Assembly: GCA_019745975.1 (NCBI GenBank)
Contig: JAIESQ010000069.1
Coordinates: forward strand, 1 to 64,000
Direction: 5' to 3'
Origin: Pirellulales bacterium
Lineage (GTDB): Bacteria > Planctomycetota > Planctomycetia > Pirellulales > JAEUIK01
DNA: 64,000 bases
Positions 42,670 to 51,279 of the stretch are shown in pieces. Under the pieces are notes generated by a model. The model saw only the letters and a list, made by a program, of their open reading frames with translations, had not been told where the DNA came from and did no database searches. The translations under genes and the position numbers were made by a program. The first letter of the stretch is position 1; every line of letters begins with the position of its first letter.

Positions 42670-43032
42670 ATGGCCAGAAAATCGACAACGACGCTGCCTT
42701 CCTCGCCCAAAGTCGAGACGCTCGCATCGCGCCGAGAAGTGCTAGAGGAGCAATTTGGCTATCTCCTGCGGGCCTTCGAGAGGCAGTACGAGGAGGTTGC
42801 ACTCGAAGTACGCCAGCTCACCGCCCGTGAGATTCCGGGAGCCAAGAGGGTCTCGCGGCGGCTTGCAAGCCGACTCGGTACATTCAAGAAGGAGCTTCTC
42901 TCAAAGCTCCAAATCTTTTGGCGAATCGCCCGCAGTCTGTTGGAGGAACAACACCGGGGCGACATGAAAGCCGTGGCAGCCGAGTTTCGCAAAGCCCTAG
43001 ATGACTTCGAGGCCAAGTATTGGCTCAAATGA
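42670..43032 (+). CDS. Helical hypothetical protein
   Basis: A 120-residue, strongly charged and largely alpha-helical protein: REVLEEQFGYLLRAFERQYEEVALEVRQL, then FRKALDDFEAKYWLK. Likely coiled coil. It lies between the two paralogues in the same direction. Family not recognised. Confidence 0.5.
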   Translation: MARKSTTTLPSSPKVETLASRREVLEEQFGYLLRAFERQYEEVALEVRQLTAREIPGAKRVSRRLASRLGTFKKELLSKLQIFWRIARSLLEEQHRGDMKAVAAEFRKALDDFEAKYWLK

Positions 43033-43229
43033 GGCTTGCCTCATCTCCTTTTCGCAGCGAACCGTTCGGATTGCTTGCCGCGACTTGATTGCGAAGTGCC
43101 AAGCCCCAGCGCCGGCTCCCGAATCATCAGTAAACCGGACGGCAATGAGCCCGCCTTTGGGCTGTAGGGTTGCCGATTGACAAATGGTCCGAGCCCGTGG
43201 CACGGTGCTCCCGGGGCAATGACTACGAC

Positions 43230-43526
43230 ATGAGCAACAGTTTGGACAACATCGAAGCCAGGATCGTGCGGCTGGCGCGAGCGTTCCCCTGTCTTGTTCG
43301 TGCGCCCGGCATTGACCCGTGGGACGCCAATCGGCTCGACAACTGGGCGGCTAGTGGCGGAGCGAGCCACGGCGAGAAGTGCTCGGCGCGGTTCGTTCTG
43401 ACTGTGTGGAATCCGGACCACGATTGGCAAGCCGGCCGCTTCGAGCTGATGGAGGCGCTGGGCATCTGGGACATCGAAAGCCACCGGGCATTTCTTACCT
43501 GGGCGGCGAATCCATGGTGGGCATGA
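43230..43526 (+). CDS. Hypothetical protein, paralogue pair member 2
   Basis: A 98-residue protein related to the product of 42224-42556 by its C-terminal half, with WDIESHRAFLTWAANPWWA at the end. I use the ATG at 43230; the frame is open from 43170. Function unknown. Its presence with a paralogue one kilobase away suggests local duplication or a recombining gene cluster. Confidence 0.58.
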   Translation: MSNSLDNIEARIVRLARAFPCLVRAPGIDPWDANRLDNWAASGGASHGEKCSARFVLTVWNPDHDWQAGRFELMEALGIWDIESHRAFLTWAANPWWA

Positions 43527-43710
43527 CGGATTTCATCGTAGGCGTGCTTGTCACCCGGTCAAAGAGCGCCGGCGGCGACACCACGAGCGTGCCAGGATCG
43601 TTCGGGCGAGTGAAGTAATCGTTCACGGCGTCCGTTTCGAAGCGGATGCGGCCCCCGCCGCTTTCGGCGGCAATCGACATTTCCGCCCGAGACGTGATAA
43701 ACTAAAAGTA

Positions 43711-43941
43711 ATGACCGACCTCGAATGGAAAAAGCTCGAAGAGACGTTGGCCCACATGACGCCCGAAGACAAGGTGCGTTTGTTGGCACTCGTAAACTCG
43801 TCTCTGTCCCGTCAGGCGACTGCGGCTAAAGACCCTTTGCTCGGCCTTATGGCGGATGAGCCCGAGTTAATCGATCAGGTGGTCGAAGCCGCCTACGCTG
43901 CCCGAGAACGCCACCCGCTCCGCCTGCCAAGCGATGGATAA
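43711..43941 (+). CDS. Antitoxin of a VapBC-like pair
   Basis: A 76-residue acidic and helical protein (KKLEETLAHMTPEDKVRLLALVNSSL, then MADEPELIDQVVEAAYAARERHPLR). Its end overlaps the PIN toxin start by eight bases, the usual antitoxin-toxin arrangement. It is unrelated to the other two antitoxins in the window. Confidence 0.68.
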   Translation: MTDLEWKKLEETLAHMTPEDKVRLLALVNSSLSRQATAAKDPLLGLMADEPELIDQVVEAAYAARERHPLRLPSDG

Positions 43942-44353
43942 GGTCCTCCTTGATACGGATATCTTCTCGGAGGTCCTCAAGGGCCGCAATCGGACCGTCG
44001 CTCGAAATGCCACGGCATACCGCGAACATTTCGGACGCTACACGCTCTCAGCCATAACGGTGATGGAGGTCGTCAAAGGCTTCCAAAAGGCAGAGCGACC
44101 TGATCGCATTCAGTCTCTCCTCGCCTCGCTTTCCACAGAAGAAATTCTCCCGCTCGACCGAAAGGCCGCAGAACTCGCCGGCCGCATCTACGGCGAACTT
44201 GAGCGCACAGGACAGCCCATCGGCCGCGCTGACCCGATGGTTGCAGCGATCGCCCTTCAGCACTAACTCGTGCTCGTCACCGGCAACATGAATCACTTCG
44301 AGCGGATTCTAAAGTTGGGCTTCGCCCTCTCGCTCCACGATTGGCGAATGTGA
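43934..44353 (+). pseudogene. vapC: VapC-like PIN toxin broken by an in-frame stop
   Basis: A PIN-domain toxin gene starting MDKVLLDTDIFSEVLKGRN (first acids Asp8 and Asp10). It keeps MEVVKGF (Glu, near residue 39) and GRADPMVAAIALQH. A TAA at 44264-44266 then cuts it at 110 residues. Beyond that stop the same frame continues LVLVTGNMNHFERILKLGF to a TGA at 44353, the expected VapC end with its TGNxxHF motif. The stop thus removes the last 28 residues including part of the active site. It is likely inactive unless read through. Confidence 0.8.
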
Positions 44354-44859
44354 ACTGCGGCTGCATTCGGCCGTAAGCGCGTTTCGCGCTGGGCTGCAAG
44401 CCAAGATTCTTTGGCCTCCGGCCATTTTCTGCAGCGAAGCGACGCGGTTGGCTGCCATTTCTGGTCCCTCTCAATTCGCTCAATTTCGGACGGGCTGGCC
44501 TCTCAGCCGTCCCTGCGATCGGTCCGCCGCGTTCAGCCACAAATTCAGCCTTGGCGATGAGCTATTTTCCACCGTGCGAGTTCTCGCAGATTCGAGTCTC
44601 CCCTCTTTCCGTGCTGCCATTTCAAGGTCTTGGCGTGATAGTCCCGAGCCAAGGCCCGTCGATCGTGCGCCGGGCCATCCAAGGCACGCTGATGTTGCCA
44701 TCGTAGGGATGCCTTTTTTGTTCATCGCTTGCGGCAGCCTGTTTTTCCTTGGAATCGCCCTCGGGCAAGCCCGTGCCCGTCTGAAGCCCGTCACTGGGGC
44801 TTGCGACCCGGGCGGGCGATCTACTTCCCGGCTACCGCGCCGCTCGTTTCCTCCTTCCC
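44354..44859. other. Intergenic region, no gene supported
   Basis: About 500 bases with long frames only on composition. It contains several inverted repeats, for example GGACGG...CCGTCC around 44490-44515. Nothing was recognised beyond possible structured leader RNA. Confidence 0.4.
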
Positions 44860-44905
44860 AAAAGTGATTGTTCTTCAGCGCAGGGTGAAAGAACGAATCA
44901 CTTTT
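44860..44905 (+). promoter_or_regulatory. Long leader stem-loop before the small-gene/ardA operon
   Basis: AAAAGTGATT (44860-44869) pairs exactly with AATCACTTTT (44896-44905). GTTCTT (44870-44875) pairs inside with AAGAAC (44889-44894), with one bulged G, giving about 16 pairs and a 13-base loop. It ends six bases before an ideal AAAGGAGG site for the gene at 44922. A run of T follows, so it may also act as an attenuator. Confidence 0.55.
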
Positions 44906-44921
44906 TCCAAAGGAGGAAAAC

Positions 44922-45161
44922 ATGAAAAAGCAACCACTACTAACCAACAACAAACGCAGCGTGCAAATGGCTGTCTTCGAGCACACCGGCAAAAACGGTG
45001 GCACCTGGCTGTCGGCCGCAATCAAGCGGCCCTACAAGGACCAGAGCGGTCAGTGGCAGCACGGCAGCTATAGCCGGGAGCAACTCGAAGCGGTTATCGA
45101 ACTCGCCCAAGAGGCGCTTCGGTTCATCGCCGAGCGTAGTGAAACAAACACGGCGGCCTGA
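44922..45161 (+). CDS. Small conserved plasmid/ICE-type protein
   Basis: A 79-residue protein, VQMAVFEHTGKNGGTWLSAAIKRPYKDQSGQWQHGSYSREQ followed by a helix LEAVIELAQEALRFIAER. This pattern is typical of a short protein encoded beside ardA in mobile elements; the function is unknown. An excellent AAAGGAGG site precedes the ATG, and a long hairpin precedes that. It is 62 bases upstream of ardA and surely in the same operon. Confidence 0.68.
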   Translation: MKKQPLLTNNKRSVQMAVFEHTGKNGGTWLSAAIKRPYKDQSGQWQHGSYSREQLEAVIELAQEALRFIAERSETNTAA

Positions 45162-45223
45162 TCCGCCCCTGGGGCTGGCCCTCACCGGCCAGCCCTTTTA
45201 ACCGAATTATGAAGGAATCGAAT

Positions 45224-45466
45224 ATGAACCAGAAACTGAAGCCAATGATCTACGTCGCCTGTCTCGCCGCCTACAACGCCGGGATGCTTCACGGCAAATG
45301 GATCCCCGCAGCCCAAGACGCGGATTCGCTCCGAGAAGAAGTCAATGCAATTCTCAAAGAATCGCCAGTCCCGCTCGCTGAGGAGTGGGCAATTCACGAC
45401 TACGAAGGGTTCGGCGACATCCGCATCGATGAGTACCACTCACTCTCCGAAGTATCGGCCCTGTAA
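45224..45466 (+). pseudogene. ardA: ardA 5' fragment, antirestriction protein
   Basis: The first 77 codons of an ArdA antirestriction protein, a DNA-mimic inhibitor of type I restriction enzymes. It reads MNQKLKPMIYVACLAAYNAGMLHG..., then EEWAIHDYEGFGDIRIDEY and SLSEVS. The ATG at 45224 has GAAGGAA seven bases upstream. After GAAGTATC (45449-45456) the IS begins, and the frame ends three codons later at 45466 inside the IS end. The matching 3' part lies at 46879-47175. Confidence 0.88.
45449..45456 (+). repeat. Target-site duplication, left copy
   Basis: GAAGTATC here and again at 46879-46886, flanking the IS exactly. An 8-bp duplication is normal for IS256-family insertions. Confidence 0.9.
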
Positions 45467-46878
45467 GAAATCTTGTGTCAGCTAGCAGAAACGGGTAGTT
45501 TTTGTCACCCTTTTCTGATTCAGGAGACTGACGCATGGATGCTTCTTTACGATCGCGGACCGAGCAGCTAGCAGGCGACATCGCCAGCCAGGCCAGGACG
45601 GTCGAGGACCTTAACGAACTGACGCGGCTGATGGTGAAATCGGCCTTGGAGCGGATGCTCAACACCGAGATGGACGTCCATTTGGGCCGTAAGGTCTTGG
45701 GGGGCGGAGTCGCCGTCGAGGCGCCCGCCACCGTCGAGCCAGCGGCGCCGCCGGCCAGCGCCGCCAGGGCGCCCGCGCGGCGTGCCGGTCCGCCCAACCG
45801 TCGTAACGGGCGATCGCGCAAAACGGTGCAAGGCGACTTGGGCGAAATGACCCTCGCCACGCCGCGCGATCGCGACGGCACGTTCGAGCCGCTGCTGATC
45901 CCCAAGCATCAGCGGCGGGTGCCGGGCTTCGACGAGAAGATCCTCGCCCTGTATGCCAAGGGGATGACCACCCGCGACATTCAAGGGATCGTCCGCGAGC
46001 TGTACGGCGTGGACGTTTCCGCCACGCTGATCTCGGAAATCACGGCCGATCTGGACGCCGAAGTGACCGCCTGGCGAACGCGGCCTCTGGAAGCCGTCTG
46101 GCCGATCGTGTACTTCGACGGCATCGTCGTGCATGTGCGGGGAACCGATGGCCGCGTCTCGCAGCACACGGTTTACGTGGCTTTAGGCGTGAATCTGGAG
46201 GGCAAGAAGGAGCTGCTGGGGCTGTGGTTGGGTCAGAATGAGGGGGCCAAGTTCTGGCTCAGTTGCCTGACCGACATGAAGAGCCGCGGGCTGCGCGATA
46301 TCTTCGTGGCCTGCATCGACGGGCTCTCCGGCTTCGCCGAGGCGATTCGCGCGGCGTATCCCGAAGCCCAGGTGCAACGTTGCATCGTGCACCTGGTGCG
46401 CGCCGCGCTGCGCTACGTGACCACGCAAGACAGTAAGGCGGTGATCGTCGACTTGAAGAAGATCTACGAAGCGGCGACCGTCGTCGAGGCCGAAGCGGCG
46501 CTGGACTCTTTTGCTCAAGCCTTGGACGCGAAGTATCCGACGATCTCGAAGCAGTGGCGCGCCAACTGGACCGACATCATCACGCTGTTCGACTATCCGG
46601 GGCCGATTCGCAAGGCGATCTACACGACCAACGCGATCGAGTCGGTCAACAGCGTGATTCGCAAGTTCACGCGGAACCGCAAAATCTACCCTAACGAGGC
46701 GTCGGCCCTGAAGATCGTCTACATGGCCATTCGCGAGGCCTCGCGTCGCTGGACCATGCCCATCCACCATTGGAAGCAAGCACTGAACCACTTCGCCATC
46801 CTGTTCGAGAACCGCCTGCCGGAGAACCTTTGCAAATAACGTACCCTGCTGGCCTGACACAAAAATGATTACAGGGCC
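45457..46878 (+). mobile_element. IS256-family insertion sequence in ardA, 1422 bp
   Basis: Terminal inverted repeats of 25 bp, GGCCCTGTAA...TTGTGTCAG at 45457-45481 and its complement at 46854-46878, with 21 of 25 matches. It carries one transposase gene (45535-46839) and is flanked by 8-bp target duplications. The element is complete and the insertion appears recent, since removing it restores ardA exactly. Confidence 0.93.
45535..46839 (+). CDS. IS256-family (Mutator) transposase
   Basis: A 434-residue transposase. The DDE triad is visible as YFDGIVVHVRG (Asp195), ACIDGLSGF (Asp262) and NAIESVNSVIRKFTRNR (Glu369). RIVHL-type segments such as QRCIVHLVRAALRY also fit the Mutator family. AGGAG precedes the ATG at a suitable distance. 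It is full length and without lesions, so the element is probably active or recently so. Confidence 0.95.
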   Translation: MDASLRSRTEQLAGDIASQARTVEDLNELTRLMVKSALERMLNTEMDVHLGRKVLGGGVAVEAPATVEPAAPPASAARAPARRAGPPNRRNGRSRKTVQGDLGEMTLATPRDRDGTFEPLLIPKHQRRVPGFDEKILALYAKGMTTRDIQGIVRELYGVDVSATLISEITADLDAEVTAWRTRPLEAVWPIVYFDGIVVHVRGTDGRVSQHTVYVALGVNLEGKKELLGLWLGQNEGAKFWLSCLTDMKSRGLRDIFVACIDGLSGFAEAIRAAYPEAQVQRCIVHLVRAALRYVTTQDSKAVIVDLKKIYEAATVVEAEAALDSFAQALDAKYPTISKQWRANWTDIITLFDYPGPIRKAIYTTNAIESVNSVIRKFTRNRKIYPNEASALKIVYMAIREASRRWTMPIHHWKQALNHFAILFENRLPENLCK

Positions 46879-47175
46879 GAAGTATCTCGCCTGGCCTTGC
46901 TCATCGACGAGCATGGCGAAGCCTTTGCCGCCTACGCGGCCCACGTCGACACCGAAAGTGCGACCGAGGAACCGTTCCTCGATGCTTACCGAGGCCACTG
47001 GGATTCCGAGGTTGCATATGCCATGGATCTCTTCGACGAACTCTACGCCCACGAGGTGCCTGAGCATCTTCGCTCCTATATCGACTACGGGGGCTTCGCC
47101 CAGGATCTCTTCCTCGACGGGCACTTCAGCGTGCGGTCTTCGGAGTTCGGGGTCTACGTGTTCACTGATGCGTAG
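46879..47175 (+). pseudogene. ardA: ardA 3' fragment
   Basis: It resumes at the duplicated GAAGTATC and continues in the same frame: RLALLIDEHGEAFAAYAAHVD, ...WDSEVAYAMDLFDELYAHEVP, IDYGGFAQDLFLDGHFSVRS. This is the C-terminal half of ArdA, whose acidic surface mimics DNA phosphates. Splicing both fragments through one copy of GAAGTATC gives a 173-residue protein, normal ArdA length. The remaining gap 47176-47476 has no gene I recognise. Confidence 0.88.
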
Positions 47176-47476
47176 CCGTCGGCGCGGACGGCACGACCTC
47201 GTATGCGACTCGGAGGCATCGTCTTCCATGAGAGACTGCAACTGCCCGTCTTGCAGAGAGTAACGCATTCCGTTGATTGCGAATGCGCTCTTCGAGGCTC
47301 CCTGGAGGTACCCCCGATTGCTCCCCAAAGATTTTCCGCCTCTCGTCCTTTGGTCTGGACTCGCGTGATGAGGCCGGAGTAGACTTACGGGGACCGTGAC
47401 TGCATCGTAACCAACGGTCAGGAAAGAGTTTATGGTGCAGCACGAATTTCGATTCTTCTGACCAAGAAATCGCACA

Positions 47477-48454
47477 GTGGCACGTTCCGATCTCTTAATA
47501 TCGCTCGTGAAAGCCGGCACTTCCGGCGACCAAGCGTCGTTCCGTAGGGCCGTCGAAGCGCTCATAGCTGAAGAACGCGCCAAAAAGCACGAGTTACTCG
47601 CCGAACAGCTTGCCCGGCACTTGGCACGGAACGGAAGCGGGCTGCCAAATGGGGAAACTCGGTCCAGCAGCCCCACGTCCACTTATGACCTGTTTTTCGA
47701 ACTGACCCCGAATCAGCAAATCGACAAGTTGATCTTGCCTGAAGTCGTGACCGCCGCCATTCGCGAGCTTGTCGAGGAGCATAACCGTAGAGAATTGCTG
47801 CGATCTCACAATCTCAATCCACGAAACCGCATCCTTCTCGCAGGGCCACCGGGCAACGGCAAGACTTCGCTAGCGGAGGCCCTCGCCACTGCGCTAATGG
47901 TCCCGTTCATCGTCGTCAGGTACGAAGGCTTGATCGCCAGCTATCTAGGTGAGACCGCCAGCCGGCTAAGACGCCTATTCGATCACGTACGCACGCGCTC
48001 ATGTGTTCTTTTCTTTGATGAGTTTGACACCATCGGTAAAGAACGTGGAGACGCTCACGAGACTGGTGAGATCAAGCGAGTGGTCAGCTCACTCCTTCTG
48101 CAGATCGACAGTCTCCCGACTCATGTCGTGGTCGTCACCGCAACGAATCATCCCGAGTTGCTCGACCGTGCCGTCTGGAGACGATTTCAAATACGGTTAG
48201 AGCTACCTCAGCCCACTCGCTCGCAAATTGAGCGATACTTTGCCGCCATCGAGACACGCCTGAACTTTTCCCTTGGCATCACGCCCAAAACGCTTGCCGA
48301 AAAACTTGGTGGCGCCAACTTCTCGGAATTGGAGGACTTCGCCGGCGACATTGCCCGCCGATACGTGTTGTCCCTGCCCGATGCGAACGTAAAAAGAATT
48401 GTTGCTGATTGCTTGTCACAGTGGCAGCTACGGTTTCGACCGAGGCGGCGATGA
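47477..48454 (+). CDS. AAA+ ATPase paired with a subtilase
   Basis: A 325-residue AAA+ protein. Walker A is LAGPPGNGKTSLAEALA near 128, Walker B is VLFFDEFDTIGK near 176, sensor 1 is VVTATNHPELLD near 220, and the Arg finger is in RRFQIRLELP. The N-terminal 95 residues are helical with LVKAGTSGDQASFRRAVEALIAEERAK. AAA+ ATPases of this form recur directly upstream of S8-peptidase genes in bacteria, probably acting as the regulator or unfoldase for the protease. The start is the GTG at 47477, which gives the family-like N-terminus. The protease gene follows after 25 bases. Confidence 0.85.
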   Translation: MARSDLLISLVKAGTSGDQASFRRAVEALIAEERAKKHELLAEQLARHLARNGSGLPNGETRSSSPTSTYDLFFELTPNQQIDKLILPEVVTAAIRELVEEHNRRELLRSHNLNPRNRILLAGPPGNGKTSLAEALATALMVPFIVVRYEGLIASYLGETASRLRRLFDHVRTRSCVLFFDEFDTIGKERGDAHETGEIKRVVSSLLLQIDSLPTHVVVVTATNHPELLDRAVWRRFQIRLELPQPTRSQIERYFAAIETRLNFSLGITPKTLAEKLGGANFSELEDFAGDIARRYVLSLPDANVKRIVADCLSQWQLRFRPRRR

Positions 48455-48479
48455 GTGACCTCCGACCGGGGCGGCGACA

Positions 48480-51053
48480 ATGACTGAGCGACCATTTCTA
48501 ATTTTTCCCCAAGCAACGGCCGGAGACCGGATGCGTGCGGCCGGGGGCGGCGGCAAGCTCAACAAGCCATCCGCTGCGATGCAGCGCGCCCGTCTTGACG
48601 CGAAGTTCCAACAGATCGCGGCTAGCCTTCAACAAGTCCAAGCAACGGTTCAAGGCCTTGAGCCTGAACAGGTCATCGTATTTGAGACTATAGGCGAGAC
48701 GATCCACGGCCTCGCAGAAGCGGCCAAAAAAGTGCCAGGACTTGAGTGGTTGGCCGAAATGGACCTCGACGACGCTGCGCCTGGTGACGGATTCGCCGAA
48801 GAATCTGATCCAACGAAGCCTCTGTCAAGGCGACTCTACGCCGTCATGACAAACCAGGAGGCGATGAATTCCTTATTGTCGATGTGGGGACAATGGTGTG
48901 CCCACCCAGAGCAACGGGCCAAACCCGGATTCGGTCCCTTCAAGCACATTTTCGAGCAATTGAAGGATCTTCGTCGTTGGGGAGTTCAGGACCGCCTCTT
49001 CGAGACACAAGTAGTTGAGTATTGGCAAGAAAGCCTCGCTCTTCGAGATGCAACAATTCGCTTCGAGGTTGAACTCTGGTGCCGCGGACAGGAAAGTAGG
49101 CGGCGCCAAGCATACGCCGACTTGCAGAACCTCGTGCAGCAGGCTGGCGGTCAGTGCCTCCGCGAGGCCACCATCGAACAGATCCTATACCACGGCGTCA
49201 TGGCGGAACTGCCGGCGTCGGCGATTCAAGAAGCTGTCGACCGAATTCGCGACCAAAGTTATACCCAATTGCTCCGCTGCGAAGACGTGATGTTTTTTCG
49301 TCCGTTAGGCCAAGCCCGATTTGCTGCTACCACAAAAGGCGGCCAACTTGACTCAATTCGGACGCGCTTCGCCGATCAACCCCAGCCCTCAGGCAATCCA
49401 GTTGTGGCCCTGCTTGATGGTCTTCCGCTAGAAAACCATGTTGCTCTTGCGGGACGGCTCCAAATTGATGATCCGGACGGATTGTCAGCACATTACCAAC
49501 CTGAGCAGCAGCAGCACGGAACCGCCATGGCGTCCCTCGTTGTTCATGGCGACCTTAATGATGACGGCTCCGCATTGACCAAGCCCATCTACTGCCGGCC
49601 AATTCTAGTCCCAAGCGTCGACTTCCAAAACCGCGTTCACGAGCAAACCCCGACTGACGAGTTGATCGTCGACCTTGTACATCGCTGCATTCGTCGTCTT
49701 AAAGTCGGAGACGAGGCGATCGGACCAGGCATTCGCATCGTAAATCTCTCCATCGGCAATGCGTTTCAGCCTTTCGACCGTGAGCTCAGCCCATTAGCCA
49801 GGCTTTTGGATTGGCTCGCATGGGAATACAAGATCCTCTTTCTGGTGAGCGTTGGCAATCAACAACAGCAGATATCGCTCGACCTGACGGCCGACCAACT
49901 TGCAAACCTTTCGGACGACGAGGCGCTGACAAGAACTCTCCAAGCAATGCGAGACGACCAGATATTTCGTCGTCAGTATTCACCGGCCGAGGCGGTCAAT
50001 GTTCTCACCGTAGGGGCAATTCACAGTGATTCATCAACGCCGCCTCAAGGGGACCGACGGATCGACCTCCTCCGCGAAGCTCGGCTTCCCAGCCCAATTA
50101 GCACGATCACGAGTGGATACAAGCGCTCGGTGAAGCCAGAGATTTTCTTTCCTGGTGGCAGACAACTCTATCAAGCCCCAGCCGGGCAGGCCGCGGGAAA
50201 ATGGCAGTTTCGAATCGTTGATTCCACTAATCCACCAGGGCAGCTTATCAGTTCTCCAAGTAAGCAAGCGATGGAGCTGGACCGGGTCATTCACACACGA
50301 GGTACGAGCAACGCAACGGCACTCGCAACACGGTGCTCTGCCATGGCGCATTACAGGCTGCATGAGCTAATTGCAGAGCTCGCTGACGTTGATCTGCCCG
50401 CCGACACAGAAGCAGTGGTCCTAAAAGCCTTGCTGGTTCACGGTGCGTGCTGGGGCGACGCGGCGGATACCATCCAACGACTCTTTGGTCAGACAATCAA
50501 TGATTGGCGCGACATGCAGCGATTCAAAGCCCGGCTGCTCGGCTTCGGTGAAGTGAACCCCGAACGTTGCTGGTTCTGCACCGATCAACGTGTCACGATG
50601 CTCGGCTGGGGCAGGATCAGCGCCGATCAGGGTCACGTCTACTCCCTTCCTCTGCCCCCGTCACTGAGTGCTACCAGGATAAAGCGACGATTGACGATTA
50701 CACTGGCTTGGCTTACGCCGATCAATCCACGGCACCGTGACTATCGAAAAGCACAACTTTGGTTCGACGTTCCCGAAGAAGAGTTTGGCGTTGCCAAGAA
50801 GGATTTGGATGCCGACACAGCCAGGCGTGGAACGGTTGAGCATCGGGTATTCGAGGGGAACAGAGTACGCACCTTCGATGATGCGTTAGAGGTTACGGTC
50901 AACTGCAAAGAGAACGCCGGTGCTCTTACCGAGGAGATTCCCTACGCCATCGCCGTGACACTCGAAATCGCGGAACCAACTCAAGTCGTCATCTACGATG
51001 AGGTCCGGCAGCGAATTCGACCACGGGTGGAAATTGCGCCTGCTACATCGTGA
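48480..51053 (+). CDS. S8 subtilisin-like serine protease partner
   Basis: An 857-residue intracellular subtilase (no signal peptide). The catalytic Asp is in VVALLDGLPLENH near 313, the His in QQQQHGTAMASLV near 347, and the Ser in HTRGTSNATALATR near 608. The first 300 residues are helical and variable, a likely sensor or regulatory part, starting ERPFLIFPQA. The last 190 residues form beta-rich domains (ITLAWLTPINPRHRDYRKAQLWFDV). The arrangement with an upstream AAA+ ATPase is recurrent and probably defensive. The ATG at 48480 begins just after a near-duplicate of the preceding junction sequence. Confidence 0.85.
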   Translation: MTERPFLIFPQATAGDRMRAAGGGGKLNKPSAAMQRARLDAKFQQIAASLQQVQATVQGLEPEQVIVFETIGETIHGLAEAAKKVPGLEWLAEMDLDDAAPGDGFAEESDPTKPLSRRLYAVMTNQEAMNSLLSMWGQWCAHPEQRAKPGFGPFKHIFEQLKDLRRWGVQDRLFETQVVEYWQESLALRDATIRFEVELWCRGQESRRRQAYADLQNLVQQAGGQCLREATIEQILYHGVMAELPASAIQEAVDRIRDQSYTQLLRCEDVMFFRPLGQARFAATTKGGQLDSIRTRFADQPQPSGNPVVALLDGLPLENHVALAGRLQIDDPDGLSAHYQPEQQQHGTAMASLVVHGDLNDDGSALTKPIYCRPILVPSVDFQNRVHEQTPTDELIVDLVHRCIRRLKVGDEAIGPGIRIVNLSIGNAFQPFDRELSPLARLLDWLAWEYKILFLVSVGNQQQQISLDLTADQLANLSDDEALTRTLQAMRDDQIFRRQYSPAEAVNVLTVGAIHSDSSTPPQGDRRIDLLREARLPSPISTITSGYKRSVKPEIFFPGGRQLYQAPAGQAAGKWQFRIVDSTNPPGQLISSPSKQAMELDRVIHTRGTSNATALATRCSAMAHYRLHELIAELADVDLPADTEAVVLKALLVHGACWGDAADTIQRLFGQTINDWRDMQRFKARLLGFGEVNPERCWFCTDQRVTMLGWGRISADQGHVYSLPLPPSLSATRIKRRLTITLAWLTPINPRHRDYRKAQLWFDVPEEEFGVAKKDLDADTARRGTVEHRVFEGNRVRTFDDALEVTVNCKENAGALTEEIPYAIAVTLEIAEPTQVVIYDEVRQRIRPRVEIAPATS

Positions 51054-51279
51054 GCGCTTAAATGGCGCGGCTCTGGCCACGTGAAAGTCCGTCGCGTCAC
51101 TTTTGATGTCGTGATGCATCGGTTTCCGCTCGGTCGTGCCGCCGGACCATTTCTGAAGAGCAGCGTCCGCCTCGACCCAAACCCAAGCTACTGATGAAGT
51201 TATTGTCGCGGCTGCGGCGTGACATGGGCTCCAATAATTGGTACGCTGCTCAAATTGCGTACCCCCTTTTGGAACCAGC

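Noticed and set aside
43495-43680. 61-codon minus-strand frame (RFETDAVNDYFTRPNDPG...)
   Set aside because: The phrase looks protein-like and could be a relic, but the frame is short, overlaps a supported gene end and matches no family I can name.
44448-45025. Opposing 139- and 181-codon frames upstream of the ardA operon
   Set aside because: Each lacks a ribosome site and recognisable domains. The minus-strand one overlaps the well-supported gene at 44922 and its leader hairpin.
46183-47682. 499-codon minus-strand frame across the IS and the ATPase gene start
   Set aside because: It spans an IS boundary and two real plus-strand genes. It is a composition artefact.
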